64,000 bases of DNA from NCBI GenBank assembly GCA_000934385.1, contig KN880464.1, forward strand, positions 1 to 64,000. Reading direction: 5' to 3'. Under the pieces are notes generated by a model, which saw nothing but the letters and a program-made list of their open reading frames with translations, ran no database searches and was not told the origin of the DNA. The position numbers were made by a program, and so were the translations under genes. The DNA comes from Cylindrobasidium torrendii FP15055 ss-10 (lineage: Eukaryota; Basidiomycota; Agaricomycetes; Agaricales; Physalacriaceae). Of this stretch, positions 44,693-57,172 are shown piece by piece; position 1 is the first letter of the stretch, and each line of letters begins with the position of its first letter.

Positions 44693-45858
44693 AACGCTTA
44701 GGATACTTTACTGATGTATATTCGACCTTACATAGATGCTCAATGGGGTGTATCGCATACGCGACTTAGATATTTACCAGACTCTCTTGCCGGGGTCGTG
44801 AAAAAAAAGATAATAGCAAGGATGACATAGAGTGCATCTTGGGGACACTTGTTGTTTAGCTTACTAATGCGACATTGTCCAGGTTCTTCCAACGTTTGAA
44901 ATCTCGAGGTGGAGGTCGGAGAGGACGCTCGATTGGCCGCCACACCGCTCTGCGCACAATCGTTTGTCTCTGGCGGAAGTTTCGCTACAGTCAGTCCTTT
45001 TAGCAAAGGCCGTGGTTTGTTGGTGTAAGTTAGTGGATGTCTTGATAAGGCTTATCCCATAATATTCGGCGCGGTATACCGGGCTCAATGGCGCGATTTG
45101 GGATGAGACTTGCGCATTTCACGTTCTCAGGTATATAAGACTGGCACAGGCTAGGCTCCCCAGTTCCTACCACTTCGTGACCCTCCATACCATGAATTCA
45201 AATTGACTGTCTTTCGGAAATTGGACATCGTCGACGGTGCGCCTGGCTATTCAACCAACGTTGCGAATGCAATGCACGGACAAGAACACGTCTGGGGTCA
45301 ACCTTGGGCACTAGGTCAGAAGCGTAAATCCCATGAGAGCGTTGCATAGATTTATGTGCGTTTCCCACTGGCGGTCATCAGGATATTCCCATTGTGCTGA
45401 CTACGCCGGACAGACCTAACTGAGAACGTTGCTCCCACTTCTACACTCGAGAATCTTCCTTCTACCTGTGTCGTGTCCTCCACGACGACAGTACACTCAG
45501 CGAATCCCGAGCATCGGGAATTCCGTCAGCGCAAAGCATCAGGGAATGGAGTGGCTCACGTCGCTGACTTTGTGGTATGACAACGCCCATGCCACGGCTC
45601 ATCATGAGATGGCCAACACTGTATGGAAAATGAAGTGGATGAGATGGTATCAGACGAGCATCGTTCCTTTTTCTGCAGAAAGCTGACGCGTCGAACCTGC
45701 CCACGGCTCGGAAAACTCGTTTAGAGAGCTCGTTTAGCGTTCATCGACATCGTATATGTCGGCTCGATCGTTTTCGGAGGTTATAAAAGTGCAATGTTAG
45801 AATTCTTTCCAGATGTTCACCCCAACGTCCACGTACATCCCTCTCTACAACGAAAAAT
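44693..45858. other. Intergenic, no supported gene
   Basis: Contains two TATA-like sites, GTATATAAGA near 45132 and TATAAAA at 45782-45788. The second is placed for the MAPEG gene. The first precedes only a very short frame at about 45191, perhaps a dead promoter. Confidence 0.45.
45782..45788 (+). promoter_or_regulatory. TATA box of the MAPEG gene
   Basis: TATAAAA in GGTTATAAAAGTGC, 71 bp upstream of the ATG at 45859. Confidence 0.5.
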
Positions 45859-46575
45859 GCCTTTCATCCTCCCTGACGGGTGCGTTTTTTGCTCAATACG
45901 CTTTGCAGCTCGCCAAACTGACATTGACCTAACCTCCTCCTAGAATCGAATATGTCGGATTGGCGTTAATCTCGACACAACTAGTCCTCCTTTTCCAGGA
46001 GATAACAGTTGGACACTGGCGCAAAATATCGAAAATCAAGTACCCCCAGCGTGCGTCCATTTCCAACCCCTCAAATTCGCTAGTACTGATACTGGTATGT
46101 AGTCTACGCCGAGAAGGCTGAGATGGAGGCCAACCCAGACGCCGTCACCTTCAACTGTGCCCAACGCGCACACGCCAACACCCTGGAGAATGTCCCCATC
46201 ATCCTTGTTGGGTGCGCCAGTTTTCCCTCAAACTCGCACGTAGTAGTAGTGCTCAATCGCCTCCTCTATTTTAGCACACTGGTGACCGCGATGAAGTACC
46301 CCATCTTTGCTGCTGTGACCTGCGGGCTGTGGTCCTTTAGCAAGTTCCGCTACACGAGAGGGTACTTGAAGGGAGCAGACAAGGTGTGTGATGCCCCGAC
46401 TCCTGTTTACCAGCATACTGAACGGGTTCGCAGCGCAACAGCAGGGGAGGCATCCTTGGAAGCATTATGCAAGTTGGTGGGTTTGTCGAACACTCTCACT
46501 GTAGCCTTGCTCACTTTTCCGTTAGTTGCGATGATTAGCTCGATGACCGCTGTATACCAGATGATCATGGCTTGA
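45859..46575 (+). CDS. MAPEG family membrane protein (microsomal GST-like)
   Basis: Small integral membrane enzyme of eicosanoid/glutathione metabolism, probably a microsomal glutathione transferase or peroxidase. Exon 1 is only 23 nt (MPFILPD plus two bases). Then IEYVGLALISTQLVLLFQEI (helix 1), KYPQLYAEKAEMEANPDAV, and the MAPEG signature FNCAQRAHANTLENVPIILVG (FNCxQRaHxNtlE). TAMKYPIFAAVTCGLW and FSKFRYTRGYLKGADK (with the YTRGY motif) follow. The last intron is uncertain: reading on gives KRNSRGGILGSIMQVGG, and splicing can end it SMTAVYQMIMA at 46575. The Asn, Gln, Arg and His of the signature are all intact. Confidence 0.86.
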
Positions 46576-46853
46576 TTTGTTTTGGGACTTGGTAGCTTAG
46601 CCTCGCAGGGAATAATTTCAGGAAGGATGTCCGAACTAGATGCCACTACAACGCGAGATACATTCGACTTTCAGGTGAGAGAGACATCAGAGACCCCTCC
46701 CATGTCCATGTCAGCAGCTCCTTCATGATAAAGTTCTGGTAGCACATCAATCACTAGTAAGTATAATCCGTGTATGTCCTATACATCCGAGTTCACATGT
46801 CTTTGTGTTGTTGAAATAAATACTGTCCGTCTACATGGAAAAGGAATGAGTCG

Positions 46854-49800
46854 TTCAACGAGAAGCCACAGCCGTAGTAGTTCCAACAGTCTCCCAGACC
46901 GAAGCGTCGTCGTCTTCAGTCTCAGCACGCCGATGAGCCTCGACATTCTCCAGAGCGTAGGGTAACGGAACCTCGCGAGTAGCCCGGTACTGGTCGACGT
47001 TACCAATGTGTTCGTTCTCCAATCGGACTACATATCACCACCGGTTTGAGTGTATGACTGAGTACGATGAAGAGGGGACCCACAGAAATTCCACATGATT
47101 CGGCGCGTTATCTCGAGCACGGAGACGATGAATGAGCGGAGGTAGTCGTTAGGCCCAACCGCCGGAATGTAGATCACAAAGGCAAATCTGGTGAGAGTGT
47201 TGTACAGCTATAGATCCTTGAGGTTTAGCGAAATGCGAGGCAGTCAATCAAAGCTACGAACCATTGCAAACCAATAGCTCTGGGGATACGGTCAGACACA
47301 CAACATGTTCAGCTCTTGAATGGGACTCACCCAAACCGCGTCCGAGTACATCAGCTCGTCTCTCAACCAAGGGTGCTTGGCGCGACGCCTAAGCAGCGAC
47401 ATATCGAACCAAACATCCTGCACAATGTGTGAGTCGCAGCGACAGACCGACAGGGATTCGTATCTACCCAAGAACCGGCGGAAATCACGTAGATGGTGTT
47501 GAAAATAATCCAGACAAAGAATAAAGTGCCGCGGCCGCCTGTATAACAGGAGAATAGTAAGAGAAAGACCAGACGTGGTATCGCTCAAGCACATACCGTG
47601 GTGTCGCCACAGATAATAGCAAAGCTGGCTAGCAACGCCCAGTCCATATTTTCCAGCCTGCGACATTAGTATCAACACGAAAGCACGGTGATGTACTGGC
47701 TCACGTTAAGCAAGTGCGTATGCAAACCAGAGTCTGCAAAACGCCTCATACTCTGAACGAGACGGATCAAGAGAGGCAGCGCCGCAAGGACGAATGCGCC
47801 CAGCCAGATGTTCGTCTTGTTCCCACACTTGTCTGACCAATCCGGTTGGAAACCCGTGGTGTATGTACACACAAAGAGCGGTAGGCTGCCAAACACGAAT
47901 CCAAGACTGGTCATTTGGTCTCCCAGCCAGAAGTCACTGAACTATTCGACGTGTCAAAGAGCGTTGCGCGGGGGGGGGGTATTGGGAGTGAGGATTTATT
48001 TACCTTGACCATGCCAATCCCTGGGAACATGAGTTTTCCGAATCGCCTGAACAGCCACGCTCTGGAGAACCTGTGGAAGACTGGGAAGGGGTTCACTAGT
48101 ACGGCGACTGTAATCAACAGCCAAACGATGGGCCACCACTTAGGGTTCATCCCACTCATCTCATTCGTATGTGGGACGAACGAAAGGAAGAACGCCCAAC
48201 TCAGGGTGAAGAACAGAAAAGCGGGGATTTCGAGGTATTGACGATAATCAAGACGCTTCCGGGATTTGATTTCTGCATCATGTTTCCCGTTAGCGAGGGT
48301 GTATTGGGCGAGGGGTCCCAACGTACCGAAGATAAAGACGTAATTGACTCTAGCGTGCGCCCAAGCCACCAGATTGAACGACATGAGGAGCGCCAGAAAC
48401 ACCGGGATGAAGCAAATGGCGTAGATGAGGAGCAATGCATCCCATGCAGGGATGTTCTGTCGCGTGTCTTCCTGGAAGCCTGGAGATTCGTTCAATACGA
48501 AAGCTGCATGGGAAGTGCAAGAAGGCTGACTTCTGTGAAGACCCGCGGCAAAGGCTGGGACGGAGAACCCTATCATCAGCCCCGACACAAGGGTGCTCAA
48601 ATGGAAGGTCTGGCGCGTCACGCCGCCTTTGAGGCGCTTGATGGCTTGTTTTCTATTACCACCAGCTGGTTATGCGAAATGAGCCACCATCGATGCGCGC
48701 TGTAGGGAGAGTGAAGCGCCTTACCAAAGTGGGCGACATACACGCTCTCAAGCTCCTTCATCATCGTCTCGACGGTCTTGTCGGTCGCAAACGGCGCCTG
48801 CTCTACCTTCTCCGCCGTGTACACATCCGCTAACGGAATCTGCGGGATTCCTCAGCCCCTTCCCTGTACAGAATCACTTTTCATACAAACCTTGGTCTTC
48901 TTCTCAAATTTCTTGAGTATCTTGCGAAACCCGGTGAGATTGAGAACCTACGGACACGCGTCAGCTATCGGGTTACATGGGCGGGAATCGTAAACGTACG
49001 CGGTAGTTTTGGAGCAGTTCGAGCGCACTGGGATACAAGCATCAGCTCGTCACATCGTACTATTCCAAAATGGGGCATACCGATAGTGCTCTGTTACAGC
49101 CTTCCTAAGCCTCTTTTGGGCATTCTCGTAGTCCTCGCGGTCCAAGTATGCAGAATGTCCTTTGCTAGACAAGCTACTCAGCTCGGAATCGCTGGCTGGC
49201 GGCGTTGACTTTTTGCCAGAGAAGACGTCGCGCCAGCTCGGGGTGGCCTTCATGCTTCTCTATACAACATTCAGTTGGGGGATACCCAGCGCAAGCTGAG
49301 ATGAACCGACCTCCAGGATGGCCTTGTGATACGACAGCTCTCCCATCTGCGCCGAGAGCTGTGAATGCCGCTTGGACATATCCTCGAGCTTCTTCAGATA
49401 GAATGTGTCGACCTTGTCGACCTCAAAGTCCAAGGCATCAACAAAGTCAGCCTCATCGGGGTTTAATTGCGCCTTTGTGTCGGTCAGGCTCCGCGGTGCC
49501 GCGAACGGATGACGAAGGGTCGGACGTCCTAGTGTTTCCAATGAGCTAAGTGTGTGGGAGTCGTGAGGAGAACGCACGATGGGCAAAGTGTGTGGCCTTC
49601 CTCGTCATCTTGCGAAGGATGCTTGGGACGACGACTTGAGGTGCAGTAGGAGTAGTAGGTGGGATTGGGTCGACGCTCTCCTTGGTCGGCGACGCCGTAA
49701 GAAGGGATCGTTCGTCGACTCCATCGATTTCCGTGCTAATGGCAATCGGAGACGGTGGCCCTTGAGCGAGAAAAGTTGTGTTTTCTTGTGCATTCTGTTG

Positions 49801-50060
49801 ACGCTCCGAGATGGATGCAATGCGTTTCTTGAGCCCTTTGTAGTCTCTGGGGCCATGGTCAGTGGATAGTGTTGAGCGAATGGTCGTGTGACATACATGT
49901 ACGCTTTCCTCCACTCTGGAATCTAGACAAGGATCCTCTCATGAGCGGATAATGCATGCAACACGATTGTTCTGACCTGATTCTCCGTTATATACCTAGA
50001 AGTTGGTCAGTAACGCGCGAGCAAGCAAGAGCTGAAGAACTGCTACCTTCCGAACTTCAT
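46854..50060 (-). CDS. SYG1: SYG1/XPR1-type phosphate exporter (SPX and EXS domains)
   Basis: Plasma or internal membrane protein that senses inositol pyrophosphates through its SPX domain and exports phosphate. Three tiny N-terminal exons give MKFGRYITENQIPEWRKAYI, joining DYKGLKKRIASISERQ, the SPX start. The SPX continues through DEADFVDALDFEVDKVDTFY, KRLRKAVTEHYRALELLQNY and NLTGFRKILKKFEKKT. Transmembrane helices follow (LVSGLMIGFSVPAFAAGLH, LLIYAICFIPVFLALLMSFN). The EXS domain includes NPFPVFHRFSRAWLFRRFGK, FSDFWLGDQMTSLGFVFGSL, NTIYVISAGSW, DVWFDMSLLRRRAKHPWLRD, and RRIMWNFLENEHIGN. The acidic tail ends TTTAVASR. About a dozen introns. TATATAA lies about 85 bp upstream (50143-50149). 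Confidence 0.92.
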
Positions 50061-50753
50061 GCTATGCGAGCGGGGCACAGAGAAGGACACGGGAGCAAGA
50101 GTGAAAGAGAGTTTGGAGCCAGGTTTAAACGAGGCCGAACATTTATATAAACTTGGGCTTGGCAAGTGGCACGGATTATGCTGCACTGGCATCCGCAGGA
50201 AACGTGAATAAAGGCAATGGTTTCATAATGATTTTTTGCGTGTTTGTTTCCCTTTCGGGAGCGGGGGCGGATGAGGCTCGAAGCTCGGACGGAAAATCGC
50301 CAGCCGCCGCCAAATTCCTAACACAAGTGACAACAAGCCGTTCTTCCCGGGCGACTGAACGCGAGCGCCCGTTTTAATATCATACCTTCACATCTGTGTG
50401 CGTGCCCTACACGTTGGAAAGAAGTTCGAATGGCAGCACAGCAGATACTGACGCCATAGTAGTAGTGGTGGGCGCTGATCAACTCTGGCATGCCGCATTG
50501 GGCAACAATGGAGATCGAATGTGAACCTTCCGGAGTTTGCCGCTATTCCCTCCTTTAGAATTTGATGATCCAAGTTAACCGGTACGTCGATTCTATAAGC
50601 TAAAGCTCCATGCAATGTAGACTGGAGTGAGACCGTTGCAAATCTAGAAAGGTTGAGAAATAATCGGAATACATATGTACACGGTACATATCTAACTGGC
50701 GTTACTCTAATGGCTCTTCTATCCTCTATGTATACAACGTACACCAATTTCCT
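50061..50753. other. Intergenic, SYG1 upstream region
   Basis: Includes TATATAA at 50143-50149 for SYG1 and otherwise no recognised feature. Confidence 0.45.
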
Positions 50754-51996
50754 CTAATCATAATAAAGCTAAGGACACCAACAGTCAGCTTATGCGAAAA
50801 GAGCTGATGATCAAGCTCACCTTCGTCCATCCCTCAGTGCTATTCATCATCTTGGATGGCTGGTGCGAAACCCCTGCAACGTAGTCGACAGTATGTGCGT
50901 CCGGTATAGACCCATTGCTCATATCCTCAAGCATAGCGACATAGTTCTTTCCACGCTCGAGGTGTGTTGATCCCTGGGTGACCGCCTGGCACCTCTTATC
51001 CCCAGCACCGTTATCCTTCAGTCCCCATGCGTAGCTAACATTGCGACCAAAGTAGCGCTCGACAATGCCGTCGCGACCGAGGTCGTTGAAGTCGGCTGTC
51101 GCATACGCGGGGAATTTCGCGGAGAGCCCATACTTGTAGTCGTCGACACCATCACAGTCGTCGTCCTCTGCGGGTCTATCCTTGACGAGCCAGAGCAGCG
51201 AGCCGGGGTTTGCGACCCAGAAACGAAGGCGGTCGTCGTTCTTTGTGCTTTTCCGAAGGGCGGCGTAGCGCTGCACGGCCTGCGCACCCATGGAGTGTCC
51301 GCCGATGACAAGTTTCTCGAGATTCGGGAAGGTGTCTTTGTCCATGTAGAAGGCAATAAGCTCGTCGAGGACGTCGTAAGCGGAGAAATCGGAAATGGAG
51401 TCTGGCAAGACGTTGCTATGTCCACTGGACCAAGTCGTCCCGTTGAAGACGAGCTGATCTTCGACAACGGCGCCTGCATCGACGTCTAGGGTATTGAAGA
51501 AGCACGGGCTCATGACAGATATCTTCGAAGGCTTGACTGAGGACTTGGCTGCAGCGGCGGTATCGAGCGCATTGTTGAGATCCGTCCAACCTTTGAGATG
51601 GAGTGTTCAATTAATTTGTGGCGGAAATGCAGGTCCGCCTTACCCTGCCAACAGTCGCGCAACGCGCCAGAGACCCCAATCACGGCACGAGTGACTGTGC
51701 TGTTGTCTAGGTCGGCGGTTTGGTACAAAGGCTTTACGCGCCGTTAGTCCTCTCTCGAGAACACCAAGGAAAAAGAAATTGTTACGCACGATGGTTGCGT
51801 TTCTGCTCAGAGGCCAAGTCATGTACCGATTGGCGCCGTCGAGGTCAGGAATTTCCGAGTATCCCTCCCATGCGCTGCCAGAGGCCTGTGGTCCTGAGGC
51901 ATCTGGCGCCTGGCGGGGTGTTGGGGTAAAGTACGCAGCCTGCACCGTCTGGAACCCGACAAGAAGGAAAGTGGCGAAGGAGAGTGAGCGTGTCAT
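50754..51996 (-). CDS. Secreted alpha/beta-hydrolase, esterase-like
   Basis: A signal peptide (MTRSLSFATFLLVGFQTVQA) is followed by a mature chain with N-glycosylation sites (NAT, NST, NGT, NVS, NGS). The fold is alpha/beta hydrolase: VTRAVIGVSGALRDCW near the start, and the nucleophile elbow VIGGHSMGAQAVQRYA with serine. An acidic DDDCDGVDDYKYGL follows, and THLERG-NYVAML and VAGVSHQPSKMM supply candidate histidines. Secreted family members of this layout are common in fungi; the substrate is unknown. The C terminus is either WTKVSLIISSFRIS (unspliced, stop at about 50785) or, via a GTGAGC to CCTTAG intron, WTKLYYD with stop at 50754. Confidence 0.75.
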
Positions 51997-53247
51997 GGCG
52001 AGTAGGAAAGACCTCAGAGCAGGACGATAAGGAGAAAAGAGGACAATAAAGAGATAGCCTTATGTAGAGACGACAGTGAACTTGGTTGGCGCGGTACACA
52101 CACACCTCTCATGAAACGTATGATTGAGGTTACCTGGAGGGTGGACTGTAGAATTCTCTCCACGCGTAGTGTCCGTTGTATCGGCCACACCGCTGGTAGA
52201 ATCCTTTCCTGCGCAGTAGCCAGCTTGTTAAACCAGTGTGTCTGATGAAAGAGATTTGTTGTGGCAGTGGGGCCCGAGGAAGAGGCTCTGCGAAAGCTCG
52301 GTGCCTCCTCGAGTGCGATCGCCTCTGTCCGTCTCGTCCGCTACTTTTGTTGTCGAGAAAAATATCCGCTTTCAAGTCCAAACACCAGATGTTGTAAGAA
52401 TAATGCCATATGGTGACCCACAACTTCTTTATCGCAGCCAGTCCGCAGCTTCGGGACATTGTGAGAGAAGCCATGCAGCATGGTGGTAGTAGACCAAAAG
52501 AAGGTCGCTTTGTTGACAGTGCTTATCATCAATATCGACTTTGTTCGCGTGGCTCGAGCTACTTAAGGCTCGTAAAGCTTGAAGCTTGAAGAGCTGCATA
52601 AGCCAACATTAATATTGAGGGTTGATGAAATCCACCTACTCCTAGTACATGACACAACATCATCGAATAACTCCCTTTTCATGACCCCAGTATTGCGAAT
52701 CTATCTTCCAGGTCTTGAGCCAGCCTCACGGAAACCTGCCTAGTATCCGTCTCAGTGGATAACGCACGGAAGGTTCATGTACTATCATTGCCCATATGAT
52801 TCTCAGGTTATACACAAGTCCTCCCGGTACTATAGCGCATGATATGGCCAGCACAGGCTACTATCTATATGTACATTGGTTACAGTACTGAGTGGAACTG
52901 CAACGCGGCCAACCGTATACAATGATGGGGTATGCATTGCTTGGTAGGTAATATTCGACGACATTCAAGTTCGATTTAAGTCCAGTATACTATGTACAGT
53001 AGTGCAATCCGTTCAATATGTAAGGAGAGTTCAAGCTATGGTCCCGACAGAGAATAGACGAGTAGTAGTAACGTGTTATAGAGTATGTATTGGCAAAGTC
53101 CCAAGGGAGGCAGCTTGGCTGTATTATGATAGTACAAGACTTTGATGATTTTTGCATGAGTGAGAGACGCAATACACAACCGACAAGAAGAGACGAGGGA
53201 GAGTGGTGACAGCAATTGGGTATCCGAGTCGAGTGGGTTTCATGCAT
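51997..53247. other. Intergenic, no supported gene
   Basis: About 1.25 kb without a protein-like frame. A second copy of the AAGCTTGAAGCTTGAAG motif occurs at about 52575, similar to the one at 15481. Confidence 0.5.
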
Positions 53248-53870
53248 TTAGTAGCGCACGTAGTCGTCGTTCCGCCTGGAGATGGCCATAAGGCCAGGTA
53301 TATTCTTGGCGTTGCTCAGCGCGACGGGTTGGTGGGGGTCGTCAGAACCAGCGCAGTGAACAGCAGAGGCAGAGTAGGTTATCTAAGAAACGCCTGTCAG
53401 AATGTGTGCGATTGACAGGCTAGCGCAACGCACCTTGACTTTGAAAGTCTCTGAATCCTTGCGACGGCTGTACTTGGGCCCAGAGATCGTCAAAGTCCAG
53501 CTGAGAAAGATATAAGAGATTGTCTGCGTAGTATAATGGAAGCCCCATACACTTCATTCACGAGAGCATTAGCCCCTGCGGCCTCCACGGCCTCGAGGAG
53601 GGAGCCTCGTGTTGCTCGCAGCAGTGTCTTTGAGTTGACGCCGCCATGGCAAACATATGTGTCCTTCAGCTGAACGGGCTCCTCCCTCTCCGAATGATTG
53701 GCAGCGTTGCAATCGTGAGATATTGGGCTGGGGCCAGACGACAGGCTGACTTGGTGGGCCTTGGCTTTAGCGCTGTTCCGGACGCGTCCAAGTTTGATTA
53801 AGAGACTGCCGACGTCCGCCATATGCAAGCGCGACGAAGCCTGGGTGGGGGATGTAAGGTGTGCGGTCAT
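53248..53870 (-). CDS. Hypothetical protein, agaricomycete orphan family
   Basis: Three exons from ATG at 53868-53870. The N terminus is disordered. A patch follows with CHGGVNSKTLLRATRGSLLEAVEAAGANALVNE, then EVWTLTISGPKYSRRKDSET, FKVKITYSASAVHCAGSDDP, QPVALSNAKNIPGLMAISRR and NDYVRY. The pattern of a small beta-sheet with a conserved helix GSLLEAVEAAGANAL looks like a known but unnamed family in mushroom genomes. The first intron must start at GTATGG, not GTGTAT, to keep the WTLTISG frame. TATATAA lies about 61 bp upstream (53931-53937). Function unknown. Confidence 0.65.
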
Positions 53871-55705
53871 GCTAGGATATTGGATATGATGAAGCGGGGA
53901 AGAATGAAGCCAGAACTTGGACTGCGACCCTTATATACTGGTGCTCCCCCATCAAAGATACCGAAGCTTGTTGCAAGATCGAGGGTTCTGAATCATTCCG
54001 AATCAGCGGGAAAAGCGACTGTCGCTGCGAGTGATTATTGAGCTTGTGTTGCCATTTACGTGTACCGCAGAGTACACGATGTTCTGTGTCCCCTCTGCGA
54101 GCCTCCAGTCCGAGCTGGCGGCATGAAATGAAAGTGAGCGGGCTGTAAATTGCGTGTCGGAAGTTAGAGTACCGACCACGATTTACATCATGGGCCGTAG
54201 CCCATCAAACTGATGCCAATTTCCATTTAGCATTTGATACTTCCTCAGAGCGCCCCCAACGATACGATAGAAGGTCGTTGAAGGGCAGATAGTTTACCTT
54301 TCGCTTAGCATGAACCAGGGTTTGACATCCAGCCCTATCCAAGATACCAAAAGCAAATGGATTGCTATGTAATGAAGCTAGCTCCCAACGCGCCAGCTGG
54401 TTGCAACGAGGTGAGAAGTACACTCAACAAAAGAACATACCCGTGACCCCGACAGGTCTGGAGTTCGTCCGTGTCGAATGCATCCAGATTACAGAATATG
54501 CCGAAGTCCAAGGCCTAGTCGAAGCTGCGCCGTGGACGAATACACGTCCTTGTGACCAACGGAAGGACATGGAGGCAGACGCGTGTAATGTGTTGCCAGG
54601 TCATGTACTGGTACCATGCCCCAGAAAGGTTTGGTCCATCCTCCGTGTCAAGATCGGGAACAAAGGCGAGTCGGAGTTATTGGCGAGTGATCTCTTCGGT
54701 ATTTCCCGAACCTAGTACGTCAACTTGACATGCCTGTAATATTCCGCACTGCGCGTAAATGAAGCGATAAGTTGATGCCATTGTGTAGTATGCATATCCT
54801 TAACCTCCTTGAAAACCATACCTTTGAGCGGCTTACAACCCACCGAAATCCAATGTTGAACGAAGGTAGTACACAAGAAGCCTAATGGCCTCGCTAGAAG
54901 GGGTCCGTTTCGTAATAGCAATAGCATTACAGTCCAAAGCCTCAGCCTAATCTTGCATTAGCAAGGTCTTTACCCTGCATCACCACCCCCAGCCCTGAGA
55001 CCTCTTCCCTAAAGTAGATCTCAGAAAATGGAATGAGGTCAAAATGAGGCGGCCCCTTCCCTACCGCATTCCAGGGACTTGACAGCAATTTCCAAATACA
55101 AGGCGGTCGCCCAGGGTGTCACGAAGGAGACGCATACAAACGACTGCGTTAAGGCGTGATTGCTAATTGCCGGGTTAACCCTCGACTGCGATGCACGTCA
55201 AGCTTACCTCTTCACCACATTGGGCCAGCCCGAGTCGACGCTCCTAGCGCCTCTGCGGCGAAGTCCATCTTGCAGCCACGAGGAGCGAAAGAGACGTCGA
55301 CAGAGATTCTTTACGGTGCTGTCCATGGATGGGAGTGATACAATGGGTGAATTAAGCGAGGCGAGCTTTTTGTACTTGACAATCATGATCGCAAGTGGCA
55401 CTCAAGCCAGCTCGAACATCAACAGCCCAAAGCGCATCAACCCAATCCAAAAAGAGAAACACAATACACAAGAATTTTGGTGGTCGTCAAAAAGAGAAAT
55501 ACATAGAACATGCGGGGTTGCCTACATACAAAGCAGCGCGTAAGTATGGAGGTTGTGGATGCGGGAGACACAGTGTGGAGGGAGAAAAAAAAGAGAGAAA
55601 TATGCAGATACAAAGCACGACGAACTACCAAAGTGTATGAAGTATGAAAAAAATATGACAATCCTGGTATGGGTTATTTTTTGTGGGCAATAGCCAGTTC
55701 AGCAC
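53871..55705. other. Long intergenic region, no supported gene
   Basis: The only sizeable frame (54362-54715, plus) has no recognisable features. The region just 3' of the G3BP gene (55560-55680) is A-rich. Confidence 0.5.
53931..53937 (-). promoter_or_regulatory. TATA-like box of the orphan gene
   Basis: TATATAA on the minus strand, 61 bp before the ATG at 53870. Confidence 0.4.
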
Positions 55706-57172
55706 CTATGGCTTGGGACCACCGCGTCCACGTCCACCACGTCCACGCAGGCTACCACCACGAATCTCCGGAGCACCGCCGCGGGGACGGCTCGGCGGAC
55801 GGTCACCACGCTCCTTCTTGGTCTCGATGGTGATGCGAACCTGGCCGGGATCGTTTTCGACATTCAGCCACATTCCACCTCCACCACCCTGGGAGGCAGG
55901 CAAGCAGTTGATGATGGCCTTCTTCGCGGCATCGACGGTGGTGAACTCGACAAACGCACAGGCTTTGCTGCGAACAATGTCCATCTCCTTGACGGGACCG
56001 AACTTGGTCAGCTCGGCACGCAGTTGGTTCTCGGTGACGACCTCAAGTACACCCTATACAAAAAGGTTAATTTGACGCCGGCGCCTAAACAATGTCAACA
56101 CACCTTGATGAAGCAATGAGGCGTTGTGACAGAGGTCGCAGCGAGGAGTGCCGGATGAGGAGGGCGCGCATTGGGAGCTGCCTGAGCGGGCGCAGTCACT
56201 GGAGTCGCAGCTCCGCTGGCAGGCGCAGAGACCGGGGGAAGAACCTCAGACAATCCACGTGACTCGGTCGCGACTGTCGTTCCCCATTTCTTCGAGTTCG
56301 CGGCAGCAAGGTTGGCCCATGTTTTCGGCGCCGCTGGTTTGGGAGGTGCGGCGGGCTCGGCAGGTGGCGGTGGTGGTTGCTGAGGAGCAGCTGCTGGCGG
56401 AGGAGCGGCAGCAGGAGGCGCCGGGGCAGCCGCGGGCTCGACTGGGTGGATGCCATTGGTCTTCGGCTCGGGCTCTGGAGTCGGAACTTGCTGAACGGCA
56501 GGTTCGACAGGCTCCGGGGCCGCGGCAATAGGTTCCTCGACTGGAGGGAGTGCGACCTCAGGCTCGGGCTCCGGAGTGGGCTCGACGGGGGCAGGCGGAG
56601 GCGGAGGAGGGGGCGTGGGTTCGCGCGCAGGCGCGGGCGGCGCAGCAGCAGGAATAGGCTGTTCCTCGGCTACAGATTCTTCGACATCGTCGCTGTCTAC
56701 GGTCTCCTCCTTCAGGAAGCGGAAGATATCGTTGAGGACGAAGTAGCCGTTGGGCTGTTCGGCAAGGAAGAAAGTCTGTACGAATTTACGCCATGGTTCG
56801 CCGCGGTTGGACATTTCGCCGATGACCTGGATGATAATGCCTCCGTTTGCAGAGGATTGCGCGTCGACGGAGTGGATGAAGACCTTGCAATCCTCGAAGC
56901 CGATGCTGGTGATTTTTGCGTGGATTTCCTGATGAATGTCAGCCGGTTTGGCTAGATAGGCGCGCTGGAGGACGCACCTGCTGTCCATGGCACGGCTTGC
57001 CGTCCTCCCCCTCCGTCCCGTGAATGAATGTGGACTTTTTCGTGTAGAAGCAGTGCAGGCGGTCGGGTTGCTTGTTGACAAACGTGTAATATTGGGGGAC
57101 AAACTGCCATCCGACCTCAGAAGGAACGACAACTCGCGGAGCAGATGAATCAGAAGATTGCGGCACGTTCAT
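55706..57172 (-). CDS. G3BP-type RNA-binding protein (NTF2 and RRM domains)
   Basis: Homologue of G3BP / fission-yeast Nxt3 and yeast Bre5, stress-granule and ubiquitin-protease cofactors. An NTF2-like domain occupies residues about 20-150: GWQFVPQYYTFVNKQPDRLH, FYTKKSTFIHGTEGEDGKPC, EIHAKITSIGFEDCKVFIHS, WRKFVQTFFLAEQPNGYFVL, NDIFRFL. A long acidic then P/A-rich linker follows (repeats of PAAAPPAPA type). The RRM near the C terminus carries FIKGVLEVVTENQLRAELTKFG, with RNP-like KACAFVEFTTVDAAKKAI. The end is an RGG-rich tail (RGGSLRGRGGRGRGGPKP). At least three introns. The start at 57170-57172 (MNVPQSSDSSAPRVV) is the first in-frame ATG before the NTF2 fold. Confidence 0.88.

Noticed and set aside
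54362..54715. Plus-strand frame of 117 codons in a long gene-poor region
   Set aside because: No recognisable motif, no plausible splice partners, and no neighbour context.
56377..56955. Plus-strand frame opposite the G3BP-type gene
   Set aside because: Arises from the reverse complement of the P/A-rich linker and the NTF2 region; no independent evidence.
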